Assembly (NCBI RefSeq): GCF_018860505.1
Contig: NZ_JAHKPU010000010.1
Span: 83,730 to 147,729 of the forward strand
Reading direction: 5' to 3'
Source: Pacificibacter marinus
Lineage (GTDB): Bacteria; Pseudomonadota; Alphaproteobacteria; Rhodobacterales; Rhodobacteraceae
Length of the DNA: 64,000 nucleotides
Shown: piece by piece, positions 18,049 to 26,885 of the stretch
Layout of the letters: every line of letters begins with the position of its first letter
Position numbering within the stretch: position 1 is the stretch's first letter
Made by a program: the position numbers and the translations under genes
The notes under the pieces: generated by a model
What the model saw: the letters and a program-made list of their open reading frames with translations, nothing else
Database searches by the model: none
What the model was told of the DNA's origin: nothing

Positions 18049-19070
18049 CGGATCTGCCAAAGTCCAAAGCTAAATCCAAGCGCGGTCCCGTATTGATTGA
18101 ATTTGACGATGCGTCTGACGTGACCCCGTCCACCGCCGATCCTGTACCTGATCTGGTGCCTCTGCGTGCGCCCTCGGCGATGGAGCGTGCTGCTGTTTTT
18201 GCAGCCCGTAAACCGTCCCTATTGGCGCGTTGGTTTTGGCGGCTTTTGGGCACTTTGTTTGTGTTTGTCGTCACCCTGGCCAGTTATGATTTCGTCGCAG
18301 GATTGATCGCGCGCAATCCGATTTTGGGTTACGGCGCGCTGGCGCTCACCGGTACTTTTATCGTCGTGTTGCTGGCTATTGCCCTTAAAGAACTCGCCGC
18401 TTTTGCGCGATTAAAACGTATTGATACCTTGCACAAGGCGGCTGTGGCTGCTGCGGCTAACCAAGATCTGAAAGCCGCGCGTGCCGTCACGGACCGGCTG
18501 CAATCTGTTTATAAGGCACGCAAAGATGTGTCTTGGGGCAATGATCGTTTTAATGAGCGCAAAGCCGAAGTTTTTGATGCCGATGGGCTTTTGCAATTGG
18601 CAGAAACTGAATTTCTGGTGCCGCTTGATGCCGCCGCGCGCCGCGAAGTTGAGGTTGCTGCACGTCAAGTGGCGACAGTTACTGCTCTTGTGCCCATTGC
18701 TTTGGCCGATGTTTTCACCGCGCTGACCGCAAACCTGCGGATGATCCGCCGCATTGCTGAGATTTACGGCGGGCGTTCTGGTACGCTTGGATCATGGCGG
18801 GTGACGCGATCTGTTTTGACCCATTTGGTGGCCACGGGCGCCGTGGCTGTGGGGGATGATTTGATCGGGTCTTTGGCGGGCGGCGGTATCTTGGCCAAGG
18901 TCTCGCGTCGCTTTGGCGAAGGTGTGGTCAACGGCGCTTTGACCGCCCGCGTGGGCGTGGCTGCGATCGAAGTCTGTCGACCTTTGCCTTTCATCTCTGC
19001 CAAAAAACCATCGGTCACGGGCACTGTGAAGCGCGCCTTGACGGGGTTATTTGGATCAACAGAAGAGTAG
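18045..19070 (+). CDS. ycjF: YcjF-family inner-membrane protein (DUF697/TIGR01620)
   Basis: A 341-residue membrane protein coupled to ycjX by an ATGA overlap. A polar, basic N-terminal tail (residues 1-60) is followed by two adjacent transmembrane helices at about 67-88 and 95-115. A long soluble region ends in a glycine-rich stretch, LIGSLAGGGILAKVSRRFGEG, which fits the DUF697 domain. Function is not established in any organism I know of; the pairing with YcjX is conserved widely. Confidence 0.82.
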   Translation: MTDLPKSKAKSKRGPVLIEFDDASDVTPSTADPVPDLVPLRAPSAMERAAVFAARKPSLLARWFWRLLGTLFVFVVTLASYDFVAGLIARNPILGYGALALTGTFIVVLLAIALKELAAFARLKRIDTLHKAAVAAAANQDLKAARAVTDRLQSVYKARKDVSWGNDRFNERKAEVFDADGLLQLAETEFLVPLDAAARREVEVAARQVATVTALVPIALADVFTALTANLRMIRRIAEIYGGRSGTLGSWRVTRSVLTHLVATGAVAVGDDLIGSLAGGGILAKVSRRFGEGVVNGALTARVGVAAIEVCRPLPFISAKKPSVTGTVKRALTGLFGSTEE

Positions 19071-19075
19071 AGGTC

Positions 19076-20263
19076 TTACGGCGCAGAGGGATCCATCGGC
19101 GTCAAATACCCCAAAGGCGGCAGCATCGTCCCTTTAACCATAGCGGTTAAAATCTGCTTGGTCGGCGGGGTCATAGACAGTGGAAACATCACACGATCAC
19201 GGAGCACGGGCAGGATACTGCTATTGGATTGGTAAAATGGCGTGAAAGCAGCAGACATCCATTGATAAGCTTTGACATGCCCGCGTCTTGCGCGTGCATA
19301 GGCGGGCAGGGCTTTGGTGACAGGGAAATGTTTAAGCGCTTCGCTCAAAGCCCAAGCATCCAAAAGCGCCATATTGGCCCCTTGTCCCAATTGCGGCGAG
19401 GCGCGGTGGGCGGCATCGCCGATATAGACAATTCCATCGCCAAAAGGACGGCGCAAGGTGCCGTGAGTGTAGCGCGCCATGGTCATTTGATCGACTGATG
19501 TGATTTGATCTAAAAACGGTTCAAGCGCGGGCCACAGCATGCGGACCTCTTGTCTCCAATGATCCAAACCGCGCAGCTGCCAATCACTATAGCTGTCTTG
19601 TGGTAAAGACCAAAACAGGGCGGCTTTTTGTTGGTTCTGATTCGGCATTGTGCCTATTGGCATCACACCGATCATATTATTGGCGCGGGTGTAGCGCTGA
19701 GACAATTCTCCCAAAGGCACATCCGTTTCAGGCCAATCGAGTGAGGTCCAAATCGCACCAAAAGGCAGGGCGCGAGATTTCAACGGGCTTAGCGCTGACC
19801 GCGCACCGCTGGCATCGATGATTAGGTCGAAAGGTCCCGCACACGTGCCATCCTCAAACTCAAGGCGGTGATTTGTATGCCCTGTGACTTGGTGGCTTTG
19901 CTGCAGGGTAAGGTCACGGGTTTGGGCCGCTTTGAACAGGCTATCAAACAAGGCCGCGCGGTGAATGGCAAGGCCGTAGCTTGTGCCGTAGGACACATCC
20001 AAGACGCGCTTGTTTCGCGTCGTTTCAGATCCAAGCATCCGTTTGATTTCGTGGCCATAGCTGCGTGCCTTATCGCCTGCACCGATGACATCCAGCACGC
20101 GCCGCCCGACAGGTTGAATGACCAAGCCCGACCCAACAGGCTGCGGCGTCTCGAATTGATCAAAGACTGTGACCTCGTGCCCTTGATCCGCCAACAGTGA
20201 TGCGGCAGCCAACCCGCCAATGCCTGCACCTGCGATGCCGATGTTTAAGAGGGGCTGCACCAT
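19076..20263 (-). CDS. FAD-dependent monooxygenase (UbiH/hydroxybenzoate-hydroxylase family)
   Basis: A 395-residue group A flavoprotein monooxygenase. The FAD-binding GxGxxG is GAGIGG at 12-17. A GD motif with the usual surroundings occurs late in the protein in YIGDAAHRASPQLGQG, where the Asp contacts the ribityl chain. Such enzymes hydroxylate aromatic or heteroaromatic rings with NAD(P)H and oxygen. The substrate is not evident; nicotinate- and salicylate-type hydroxylases share this layout. It follows the truncated haemoglobin gene by 59 bases on the same strand, so the two may be co-transcribed. Confidence 0.82.
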   Translation of the reverse strand: MVQPLLNIGIAGAGIGGLAAASLLADQGHEVTVFDQFETPQPVGSGLVIQPVGRRVLDVIGAGDKARSYGHEIKRMLGSETTRNKRVLDVSYGTSYGLAIHRAALFDSLFKAAQTRDLTLQQSHQVTGHTNHRLEFEDGTCAGPFDLIIDASGARSALSPLKSRALPFGAIWTSLDWPETDVPLGELSQRYTRANNMIGVMPIGTMPNQNQQKAALFWSLPQDSYSDWQLRGLDHWRQEVRMLWPALEPFLDQITSVDQMTMARYTHGTLRRPFGDGIVYIGDAAHRASPQLGQGANMALLDAWALSEALKHFPVTKALPAYARARRGHVKAYQWMSAAFTPFYQSNSSILPVLRDRVMFPLSMTPPTKQILTAMVKGTMLPPLGYLTPMDPSAP

Positions 20264-20322
20264 GGTCGTGCCTCGATCTGTTTAGGGGCTGGTTGCCATG
20301 ATCTAACAGTAATGTCTGATGT

Positions 20323-20730
20323 TTAAAACAGTTTAGGAGGCGCACCTTTGGGGGCATCGCGTTGGTCTATGCCCATTTTCAACGCGCGCCCGATACGGTG
20401 AGCTAACGCAGACCATGCTATTGCCGTGTCGGGGGGCACAGTGTCTTGGAGCGTCTCATCAAATAAGGCCAGCCAAAGCGCGAAATGGTCGCCCTTGATG
20501 TCGGAGGCTCTCATGTGCGCTTGCTGTGGGTTGCCGTCAAAACTGCGGTCCAAACCAATGGCATTGCGCCAAAAGCTGGCGATTTTCGCCTCATGCGGGC
20601 GCCAATCCTCAACATGATTGGCAAAGACAGGCCCGAGATCAGGGTGCTGGCGTACGCGAGCGTAAAAACGTGTCACGACTTGATCGATTTGATCTGACGT
20701 GATCGGGAATTTTGGTGGCAGGGGCGTCAT
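20323..20730 (-). CDS. Group III truncated haemoglobin
   Basis: A 135-residue globin. The start is set at ATG 20730, where AAAGGA lies about eight bases upstream; longer upstream frames overlap the ileS leader and are unlikely. Residues matching the group III pattern are Y23 (B10) in RFYARV, H46 (E7) in PHEAKIASFW, the proximal His H72 (F8), and W86 (G8) in HFALWLALF. This numbering parallels the Campylobacter Ctb protein. The function of this group is poorly settled; oxygen or peroxide chemistry and NO defence have been proposed. Divergent from ileS. Confidence 0.85.
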   Translation of the reverse strand: MTPLPPKFPITSDQIDQVVTRFYARVRQHPDLGPVFANHVEDWRPHEAKIASFWRNAIGLDRSFDGNPQQAHMRASDIKGDHFALWLALFDETLQDTVPPDTAIAWSALAHRIGRALKMGIDQRDAPKGAPPKLF

Positions 20731-20912
20731 GGTGCAATCCTTTGATTGCTCCCACCCTATGCCTGTTTTTACGCTCGTGGCATGAGACGCTGCGCCGCAG
20801 GACAACAGCGGCTCAAAGCTGCGCATCATAGCGCCTTTACCCCGCGCGCTGACAGACGTATAAGCTGCCTTATGAGATATCTTTTGGTCGCGATTATTAT
20901 TCGAATTACCAG

Positions 20913-20940
20913 CCCGGCGCTCTGAACTTGAGCCGCCGGG
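20913..20940 (+). other. GC-rich hairpin in the ileS leader
   Basis: CCCGGCGCTC pairs with GAGCCGCCGGG with one bulged base and a seven-base loop, about 65 bases before the ileS ATG. No T-run follows, so it is not a simple terminator. It could be a leader structure, or chance in GC-rich DNA. Confidence 0.4.
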
Positions 20941-21005
20941 ACAAGGCGTATGGACCACCGCGCCGCCCCACCTATTCCCAGATGTTATCGACAGGATTTG
21001 ACGCG

Positions 21006-24000
21006 ATGTGCGCTGATACGCCCGACACTGCCGCCACTGAGGCGACCGACTATAAAACCACTTTGAACTTGCCAAAAACCGACTTTCCGATGCGTGCGGG
21101 CCTGCCCAAACGCGAACCCGGTTGGTTGGATCGCTGGGCGCAAATCGGCGTCTACGACCAATTGCGGGCTAAGGGCAAAGCCGACAGTCGCACGCCTTTC
21201 GTGCTGCATGATGGCCCCCCCTATGCGAATGGTAATTTGCACATCGGTCACGCGCTGAACAAAACCATCAAAGACATCATCGTGCGCTCGCATCAGATGA
21301 TGGGCCATGACGCGCGTTATGTGCCGGGTTGGGATTGTCACGGCTTGCCGATTGAATGGAAGATCGAAGAACAATACCGTGCCAAGGGCAAAAACAAAGA
21401 CGATGTGCCTGTGGTGGATTTCCGTCAAGAGTGCCGCAAGTTTGCAGAAAACTGGGTCGGTATTCAACGTGAAGAATTCAAGCGTATCGGTATCAACGGC
21501 AATTGGGATGATCCCTATTTGACGATGAATTTCCATGCCGAGGCTGTGATTGCCGATGAATTCATGAAGTTCTTGATGAATGGCACGCTGTACCAAGGCT
21601 CCAAGCCTGTGATGTGGTCGCCTGTTGAAAAAACAGCGCTGGCCGAGGCCGAGATCGAATACCACGATCACAAATCGCACACGATCTGGGTGCCGTTTAA
21701 GGTGATAAAGAATCGCGCGTTGATTGCAGTCAGAAACGATGGCAATGACCATCACGCTGGTTCGGTCAGTGAGCAGACGGAACGAAAGAAGCAGTTGAGT
21801 GATGCCCGTGTCGTGATCTGGACCACGACCCCTTGGACGATTCCGTCAAACAGAGCTGTCGCCTATAATCCGAAAATCAACTACGGCCTTTATAAAGTGA
21901 CCGAGACCGAAGAGGAAAGCTGGACCGCAGCTGGCGATTTGTATGTCTTTGCTGATGCTTTGGCCGCGGAATGTCTGGCCAAATCCCGCGCCACGGCTTT
22001 TGAACGTGTGCGTGATGTGACTTCTGAAGAACTTGGCGCCTTGACCCTTGCACATCCGTTTGCCGGTCTTGAAGGTTCAAAAATTGACAAAGCCACTTTC
22101 ACTGAACTCAACCCGAATATGGCGGGTCGCGCATTGGCCGACGACGTCGGTTTCTGGGACTACGACGTTCCCATGATCGACGGCGATCACGTCACGGCAG
22201 ATGCCGGTACAGGTTTCGTGCACACCGCGCCAAGCCACGGTGCGGACGACTACGAATGTTTCGTTGCGCGCAACTGGATTGACCGGATGACTCACAATGT
22301 CGGCGAAGAATCTGAATTCTTGCCGCATGTGCCATTCTTTGCAGGCCTGCAAGTCTTTGACCGCAAAGGCAAAGAGGGCAAAGCAAACACTGCAGTGATC
22401 GCCAAGCTGGTTGAGGCTGGCGGCATCATTGCGCGTGGTCAAGTCAAGCACAGCTACCCACATTCTTGGCGCTCCAAAGCGCCGATCGTATTCCGCAACA
22501 CGCCGCAGTGGTTCGCCTCTGTCGATAAGAAACTTGATGACGGCATGGGCGAATACGGCGATAGCATCCGCGAACGCGCGCTGCGCTCCATCGATGAACT
22601 GGTCACTTGGACACCGCAGACAGGTCGCAACCGTTTGTATTCCATGATCGAAAGTCGCCCCGATTGGGTGCTCTCGCGCCAACGCGCTTGGGGTGTGCCT
22701 TTGTCGTGTTTCACCAAAAAAGGCCTGCTGCCAACAGACCCTGATTTCTTGCTGCGCAACGTTGAATTGAACGCGCGGATCAAGGCCGAGTTCGAAGAAC
22801 ACGGCGCGGATATCTGGTACACGGATGGGTTCAAAGACCGCATCTTGGACGGTATCGCCAATCCTGACGATTATGACCAAGTGTTTGACGTGTTGGACGT
22901 TTGGTTCGATTCTGGATGTACGCACGCTTTTGTTCTGCGTGACCGCGAAGACGGGACTGAGGATGGCATCGCCGATGTCTACATGGAAGGCACCGACCAA
23001 CACCGTGGTTGGTTCCACTCATCCTTGTTGCAGGCCTCTGCGACCAAAGGCCGAGCGCCCTATAAAAATGTTGTGACGCATGGGTTCACGCTGGATCAAA
23101 AGGGCATGAAAATGTCCAAATCTATCGGCAATACTATCGTGCCTGAAACTATCATCAAACAATATGGCGCGGATATTTTGCGTCTCTGGGTGGCGCAAGC
23201 TGATTATACCAACGACCAACGGATCGGGCCTGAAATTCTGAAAGGCACGGCGGACAGCTACCGTCGTTTGCGCAATACTATGCGCTATATGTTAGGCTCA
23301 TTGGCTGATTTCTCGGACGCAGATCGCGTGGAACCATCTGATATGCCTGAGCTTGAGCGTTGGGTTTTGCATCGTTTGACAGAAGTTGATGAGGCCGTGC
23401 AAAAAGGGTACCGCAGCTTTGATTTCTCGGGCGTTTGGCAGGCTGTTTTCACATTCGCCACTGTCGATCTGTCGGCCTTCTACTTTGATATCCGCAAAGA
23501 CGCTTTGTACTGTGACGGCGATACATTGAACCGCCGCGCGGCGCGCACTGTGTTGGATATCTTGTATCACCGGATCACCAAATGGCTCGCGCCAATCTTG
23601 GTGTTCACGATGGAAGAAGTCTGGCTTGAGCGATTCCCAGGGGGTGACAGCTCAATCCACCTTGAGGACTTTGTTGAAACGCCAAGTGATTGGAAAGATG
23701 AGGCTTTGGCCGCGAAATGGGCCAGCATTCGTCAGGTGCGCCGTGTCGTGACCGCTGCTTTGGAAATCCAGCGCACAGAAAAGGTCATCGGGGCATCGCT
23801 TGAGGCGGCACCTGTTGTGCATATCGAGGATGCGAGCATTGTTGCTGCGCTGAGAACCGTATCTTTTGATGATCTGTGCATCACGTCGGGCATTTCTATC
23901 ACAACTGATCCGTCGCCGGATGAGGCCTTCCGGTTGACCGATGTGACGGGGGTTGGGGTTGTGTTTGAAAAAGCGACAGGTGAGAAATGTCAGCGTTGCT

Positions 24001-24074
24001 GGAAAATTCTGCCAGACGTCGGCACGCACAGTCATTCCGGTGTCTGTGGTCGCTGCGATGATGCTTTGAGCTAA
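21006..24074 (+). CDS. ileS: Isoleucyl-tRNA synthetase
   Basis: A class I synthetase that charges tRNA-Ile and edits valine. HIGH is at 79-82, KMSKS at 702-706, and the C-terminal zinc-binding CQRC...CGRC occupies the last 28 residues, the bacterial-type arrangement. The start is set at ATG 21006 (1022 residues): the frame stays open for 26 codons upstream, but the residues there are unlike any IleS and include the leader hairpin. Between the strands VPFKV (229-233) and VVIWTTTPW (269-277) is a polar stretch of about 35 residues, longer than I recall in relatives. The gene ends in a double terminator. Confidence 0.97.
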   Translation: MCADTPDTAATEATDYKTTLNLPKTDFPMRAGLPKREPGWLDRWAQIGVYDQLRAKGKADSRTPFVLHDGPPYANGNLHIGHALNKTIKDIIVRSHQMMGHDARYVPGWDCHGLPIEWKIEEQYRAKGKNKDDVPVVDFRQECRKFAENWVGIQREEFKRIGINGNWDDPYLTMNFHAEAVIADEFMKFLMNGTLYQGSKPVMWSPVEKTALAEAEIEYHDHKSHTIWVPFKVIKNRALIAVRNDGNDHHAGSVSEQTERKKQLSDARVVIWTTTPWTIPSNRAVAYNPKINYGLYKVTETEEESWTAAGDLYVFADALAAECLAKSRATAFERVRDVTSEELGALTLAHPFAGLEGSKIDKATFTELNPNMAGRALADDVGFWDYDVPMIDGDHVTADAGTGFVHTAPSHGADDYECFVARNWIDRMTHNVGEESEFLPHVPFFAGLQVFDRKGKEGKANTAVIAKLVEAGGIIARGQVKHSYPHSWRSKAPIVFRNTPQWFASVDKKLDDGMGEYGDSIRERALRSIDELVTWTPQTGRNRLYSMIESRPDWVLSRQRAWGVPLSCFTKKGLLPTDPDFLLRNVELNARIKAEFEEHGADIWYTDGFKDRILDGIANPDDYDQVFDVLDVWFDSGCTHAFVLRDREDGTEDGIADVYMEGTDQHRGWFHSSLLQASATKGRAPYKNVVTHGFTLDQKGMKMSKSIGNTIVPETIIKQYGADILRLWVAQADYTNDQRIGPEILKGTADSYRRLRNTMRYMLGSLADFSDADRVEPSDMPELERWVLHRLTEVDEAVQKGYRSFDFSGVWQAVFTFATVDLSAFYFDIRKDALYCDGDTLNRRAARTVLDILYHRITKWLAPILVFTMEEVWLERFPGGDSSIHLEDFVETPSDWKDEALAAKWASIRQVRRVVTAALEIQRTEKVIGASLEAAPVVHIEDASIVAALRTVSFDDLCITSGISITTDPSPDEAFRLTDVTGVGVVFEKATGEKCQRCWKILPDVGTHSHSGVCGRCDDALS

Positions 24075-24148
24075 AGATACCCCCCACAGCATTGGGGCAT
24101 CTTTAATATAGATATCTTAAAAACGGGGGCTTCGGCCCTCGTTTTTTG
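24073..24148 (+). terminator. Double terminator of ileS
   Basis: The first hairpin (24073-24104) pairs AAAGAT-CCCC with GGGG-ATCTTT and overlaps the ileS stop codon. The second (24121-24148) is ACGGGGGC, a TTCG tetraloop and GCCCTCGT, ending in six T. The second alone is a strong terminator. Confidence 0.85.
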
Positions 24149-24339
24149 TTGAGTTATGATCATATTGAAGCGAGTTGAAGTGGGGCAGCCAATTGGTAAG
24201 AGATCACAGGGGCGTCTCTAAGAAATAGAGTTGGATCAGTGAGGCACTGAGGCAAAGGTCTGCATGGGCTGACGCCGCGCGCAGGCGCGATGTCAGGGAC
24301 GTTTAAAATTATCAAACCGCTCAAATTGAGAGTGTGATA

Positions 24340-24675
24340 TTAGACTGATAGCAGGCTTAGGGCCGTTGAATACCCAGTCTCTGCCACAGATTCTGAAGAT
24401 AAGGTCAGTGTTTCATCTTCGTTGTCTGCGTCAGTTTCGGCAGTGGTCAGACCTTCAAATAAAGAGGCCAGATCTGCGTCTGTGGTCTCTTTATTGCCGC
24501 CAGAAGGTGGACCGTTTGGAGGCGGGCCACCTGTGCCACCGCCGGACGGAGGGCCGCCAGCAGGAGGGCCAGAGGATTGGTTTTGTTCGGTTTCAATTGC
24601 TTGTGCTGTTGTTGATGACTGGCTTTGTAGGCTGGTCACCATCGCCATCGAGGCAGAATTGATGGACAGTGTCAT
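24340..24675 (-). CDS. Pro/Gly-rich small protein, unknown
   Basis: A predicted 111-residue protein starting MTLSINSASMAMVTS, with AAAGGA eight bases before the ATG. Residues about 35-61 are almost only Pro, Gly, Ser and Asn in GGPP-type repeats. The following region (62-95) is acidic with many T, E and D, and the end (STALSLLSV) is hydrophobic. There is no signal peptide or domain I recognise. The composition is low-complexity but the frame is clean and the start signal is good. It is flanked by ileS (convergent) and xerC (same strand, upstream). Confidence 0.48.
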   Translation of the reverse strand: MTLSINSASMAMVTSLQSQSSTTAQAIETEQNQSSGPPAGGPPSGGGTGGPPPNGPPSGGNKETTDADLASLFEGLTTAETDADNEDETLTLSSESVAETGYSTALSLLSV

Positions 24676-24822
24676 AAGAGTGGTCCTTTGATCAGACGCG
24701 CGCGGAATGCGAAGGCGCTTGTCCGTCAAGGTGGACGCATTCATTTAACATCCGTTTGATCTTTAGATTAAAATTTTAAGGACCGTCTGCAAATTCATTT
24801 CAATTTTAATTGTTTTAGCACA

Positions 24823-24832
24823 GGGGGGGGGG
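24823..24832. repeat. G10 homopolymer in the 24676-24987 intergenic stretch
   Basis: Ten consecutive G on the plus strand, the longest homopolymer I noticed in the window. It sits in a 312-base gap between the xerC stop (24988) and the start of the Pro/Gly-rich gene (24675), 147 bases before that start. The side nearer the small gene (24745-24820) is AT-rich and may hold its promoter. I see no other gene, RNA or hairpin in the gap. Homopolymers of this length are prone to slippage. Confidence 0.75.
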
Positions 24833-24987
24833 CAGTCATGTACTGAACCTTGTGCACGCAGAACCAGCTTCGGATATATTGTGACTTGGAAAAGGTGAGC
24901 ATGTGTTTCAACAGTTATCGGGCTTTCGTCGCCTATGAGCTAGGATAGCGGATCAGACATGACCAAAAGGTGCAAAAGTGCCGTGAT

Positions 24988-25932
24988 TTATACAGACGTC
25001 GCACGGGGATGGGCGGCGTCGTACACTTCCAAAAGGCGGGCGGTATCGACGGCGGTATAGGCTTGGGTGGTGGCCAGTGAAGCGTGGCCCAACAATTCTT
25101 GGATCGCCCGTAAGTCGCCACCGGCATTCAATAGATGGGTGGCAAAGGAATGTCGCATTGCATGGGGCGTGACGGTCGAGGGTAGACCAAGCTGCATCCG
25201 TGCTTTCTCGGTGACTTTGGAAATCAAACGCGGGTTTAAAGCCCCGCCGCGTTTGCCGCGAAACAGGGCTGTGTCATCGTCCAAATCAAAGGGGCATTCG
25301 CGTATATAGTCCGCCACGGCACGCCGTGCGACAGGCAAGACAGGCACCAACCGTTCTTTGTTGCCTTTGCCGACGATGCGAATGGTGTCAGTGAGCGGCA
25401 CATCTTTACCAGTCAGGGAAAGCGCCTCTGAAATCCGCAAGCCGCAACCATACAATAATGTCAAAACCGCCGCATCGCGGGCATTGATCCACGGCTCACT
25501 TGATTGCAACTCAACTGTGGAAATCATGTCTTGGGCTGCATCCGCAGTCAGCGGGCGAGGCAATTTTTTACCAAACTTAGGCGAGCGGGCGGACAAAACG
25601 CCCGAGGCGTCAAACCCGTCACGTTCTGCAATCCAACGGGTGAAGGTTTTCACGGCTGACAATGACCGCGCCAAAGACCGCGCGCCAACGCCGCGCCCGC
25701 GTTCAAACGCCATCCAAGAACGCATATCGGAAATGGTGAGGTCAGCGATTTTGCCGGTGCCAAAGCCCGTGCCGTGATGCTGCATCAAAAATGACAGCCA
25801 ACCGGTGACATCACTGCGATAGGCGGTGATCGTGTGCTCTGACACGCCGTTTAAAGCGCGTTGCAAATCGAGCCAGTCCACGACAGCCATACGCAGGCCA
25901 TCAGTCAACCCACCTGTGGCAGCGGAGGTCAT
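24988..25932 (-). CDS. xerC: Site-specific tyrosine recombinase XerC
   Basis: A 314-residue recombinase that resolves chromosome dimers at dif together with XerD. All catalytic residues are present: R166 in GCGLRISEA, K189, H257 and R260 in HAMRHSFATH, H283 in LLGHASLATTQ and the nucleophile Y292. The N-terminal SAM-like DNA-binding domain spans about 12-105. It overlaps the upstream DUF484 gene by four bases, the same pairing seen in many proteobacteria. No phage or integron features surround it, so a housekeeping role is clear. Confidence 0.96.
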   Translation of the reverse strand: MTSAATGGLTDGLRMAVVDWLDLQRALNGVSEHTITAYRSDVTGWLSFLMQHHGTGFGTGKIADLTISDMRSWMAFERGRGVGARSLARSLSAVKTFTRWIAERDGFDASGVLSARSPKFGKKLPRPLTADAAQDMISTVELQSSEPWINARDAAVLTLLYGCGLRISEALSLTGKDVPLTDTIRIVGKGNKERLVPVLPVARRAVADYIRECPFDLDDDTALFRGKRGGALNPRLISKVTEKARMQLGLPSTVTPHAMRHSFATHLLNAGGDLRAIQELLGHASLATTQAYTAVDTARLLEVYDAAHPRATSV

Positions 25933-26666
25933 GCCAGCCAGCGGCGCATTGTTTTCTCAAACACGCCAGCGAAAAAGGACAAAAGATCTGTGCCTTGGGT
26001 CGGCTTGAACATATGCGGATCTTCTGCGCCCAAGATCAACAGGCCAGGCAGGCGGCCTGATCCGAAATTGAGCTTCATGCAGGCTTCCGAGTGAATAAAT
26101 CCCGTTTCGTCGCCATATATAATGTCGGTGTCTGGTGTGATTTGGCGCAACGTCACATCGCGCGGGGGTATATTGCGGCCCAGCGTCAGATAGGTGTTGA
26201 TGAACTCTGGTTCAGCCGTGACCAAAACATCCCCTAATTTGCGCACCACGGGATCTTCGTTTTCGACCTTGGTTTCCAACAAAAGTTTGACCGCATCGAC
26301 ACGTAAAATATCAGCAACCTCGCCGCCTAAATCACGCAGAAATGTTTCAAAATCGAGAGGGTCCATCATGCGCAAAATCGCGCGGTGAATTTGGTTGGTG
26401 CCAGCCAGATTTTCATAGGCAGCCGCGATGACGCCGCGATGGGTGTCTTCCAAACGATCCAAGCGATCCTCAAGGCGGTCCATAGCGATGCCGCGCAAAT
26501 CGACGATATTGCCGCCGTTGCTTTTTTCGTTGGCGGCGATCAATGCGCGCATGACGTCAAGATCGTCCAAAATCATATCTGGTTCAGAGATGATTTTTTC
26601 ACGTAACTCTTCGGCCATTGGCGCCATCGTTTTGGAATGGGGGGCCGTGGGAACTTGGGTGCTCAT
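25929..26666 (-). CDS. DUF484 family protein
   Basis: A 245-residue protein with a GAF-like fold. LREKIISEPDMILDDLDVMRAL near the N-terminus fits the family start, a heptad-rich stretch follows (residues about 55-85, likely a short coiled coil), and the C-terminal half holds GSGRLPGLLILGAEDP. Function is unknown. Coupling to xerC by a four-base overlap is conserved beyond this group, which suggests a link to chromosome segregation or cell division. The start ATG has no strong ribosome-binding site. Confidence 0.85.
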   Translation of the reverse strand: MSTQVPTAPHSKTMAPMAEELREKIISEPDMILDDLDVMRALIAANEKSNGGNIVDLRGIAMDRLEDRLDRLEDTHRGVIAAAYENLAGTNQIHRAILRMMDPLDFETFLRDLGGEVADILRVDAVKLLLETKVENEDPVVRKLGDVLVTAEPEFINTYLTLGRNIPPRDVTLRQITPDTDIIYGDETGFIHSEACMKLNFGSGRLPGLLILGAEDPHMFKPTQGTDLLSFFAGVFEKTMRRWLA

Positions 26667-26813
26667 AGGGGTGCTGCCTCAAACTTAAGCTGGATTTTTC
26701 CAGTCTCTTGGCATGCAATGTGACGGCATGCACTCTGTGGCGCAAGGGAAATGCCACTTTTGTTTGGTGCATCTGTCCTCATTTGAGACCGCAAAGTCAC
26801 ATCCCTAGAAAGA

Positions 26814-26850
26814 AAAAACGCCCCGCAACCGGTAGGTCGCGAGGCGTAGA
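26814..26850 (-). terminator. Terminator of the transaldolase gene
   Basis: Read on the minus strand, ACGCCTCGCGACC pairs with GGTTGCGGGGCGT (two G-T pairs), followed by six T. It separates the transaldolase gene from DUF484-xerC. Confidence 0.85.
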
Positions 26851-26885
26851 AACAATTCAAAGCCCGTAAAGACAGGACAGTTTGA

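Noticed and set aside
20928..21005. 26-codon N-terminal extension of IleS
   Set aside because: No start signal, unlike IleS family, and contains part of the leader hairpin.
22077..23018. Long (313-codon) antisense frame inside ileS
   Set aside because: It is a codon-bias shadow of a strongly expressed gene on the opposite strand; composition rich in R, H and V with no domain.
24272..24297. GC-rich hairpin (TGAC...GTCA with CGCGC/GCGCG) near the Pro/Gly-rich gene, as its terminator
   Set aside because: No T-run follows on the minus strand; the stem is interrupted and could be chance.
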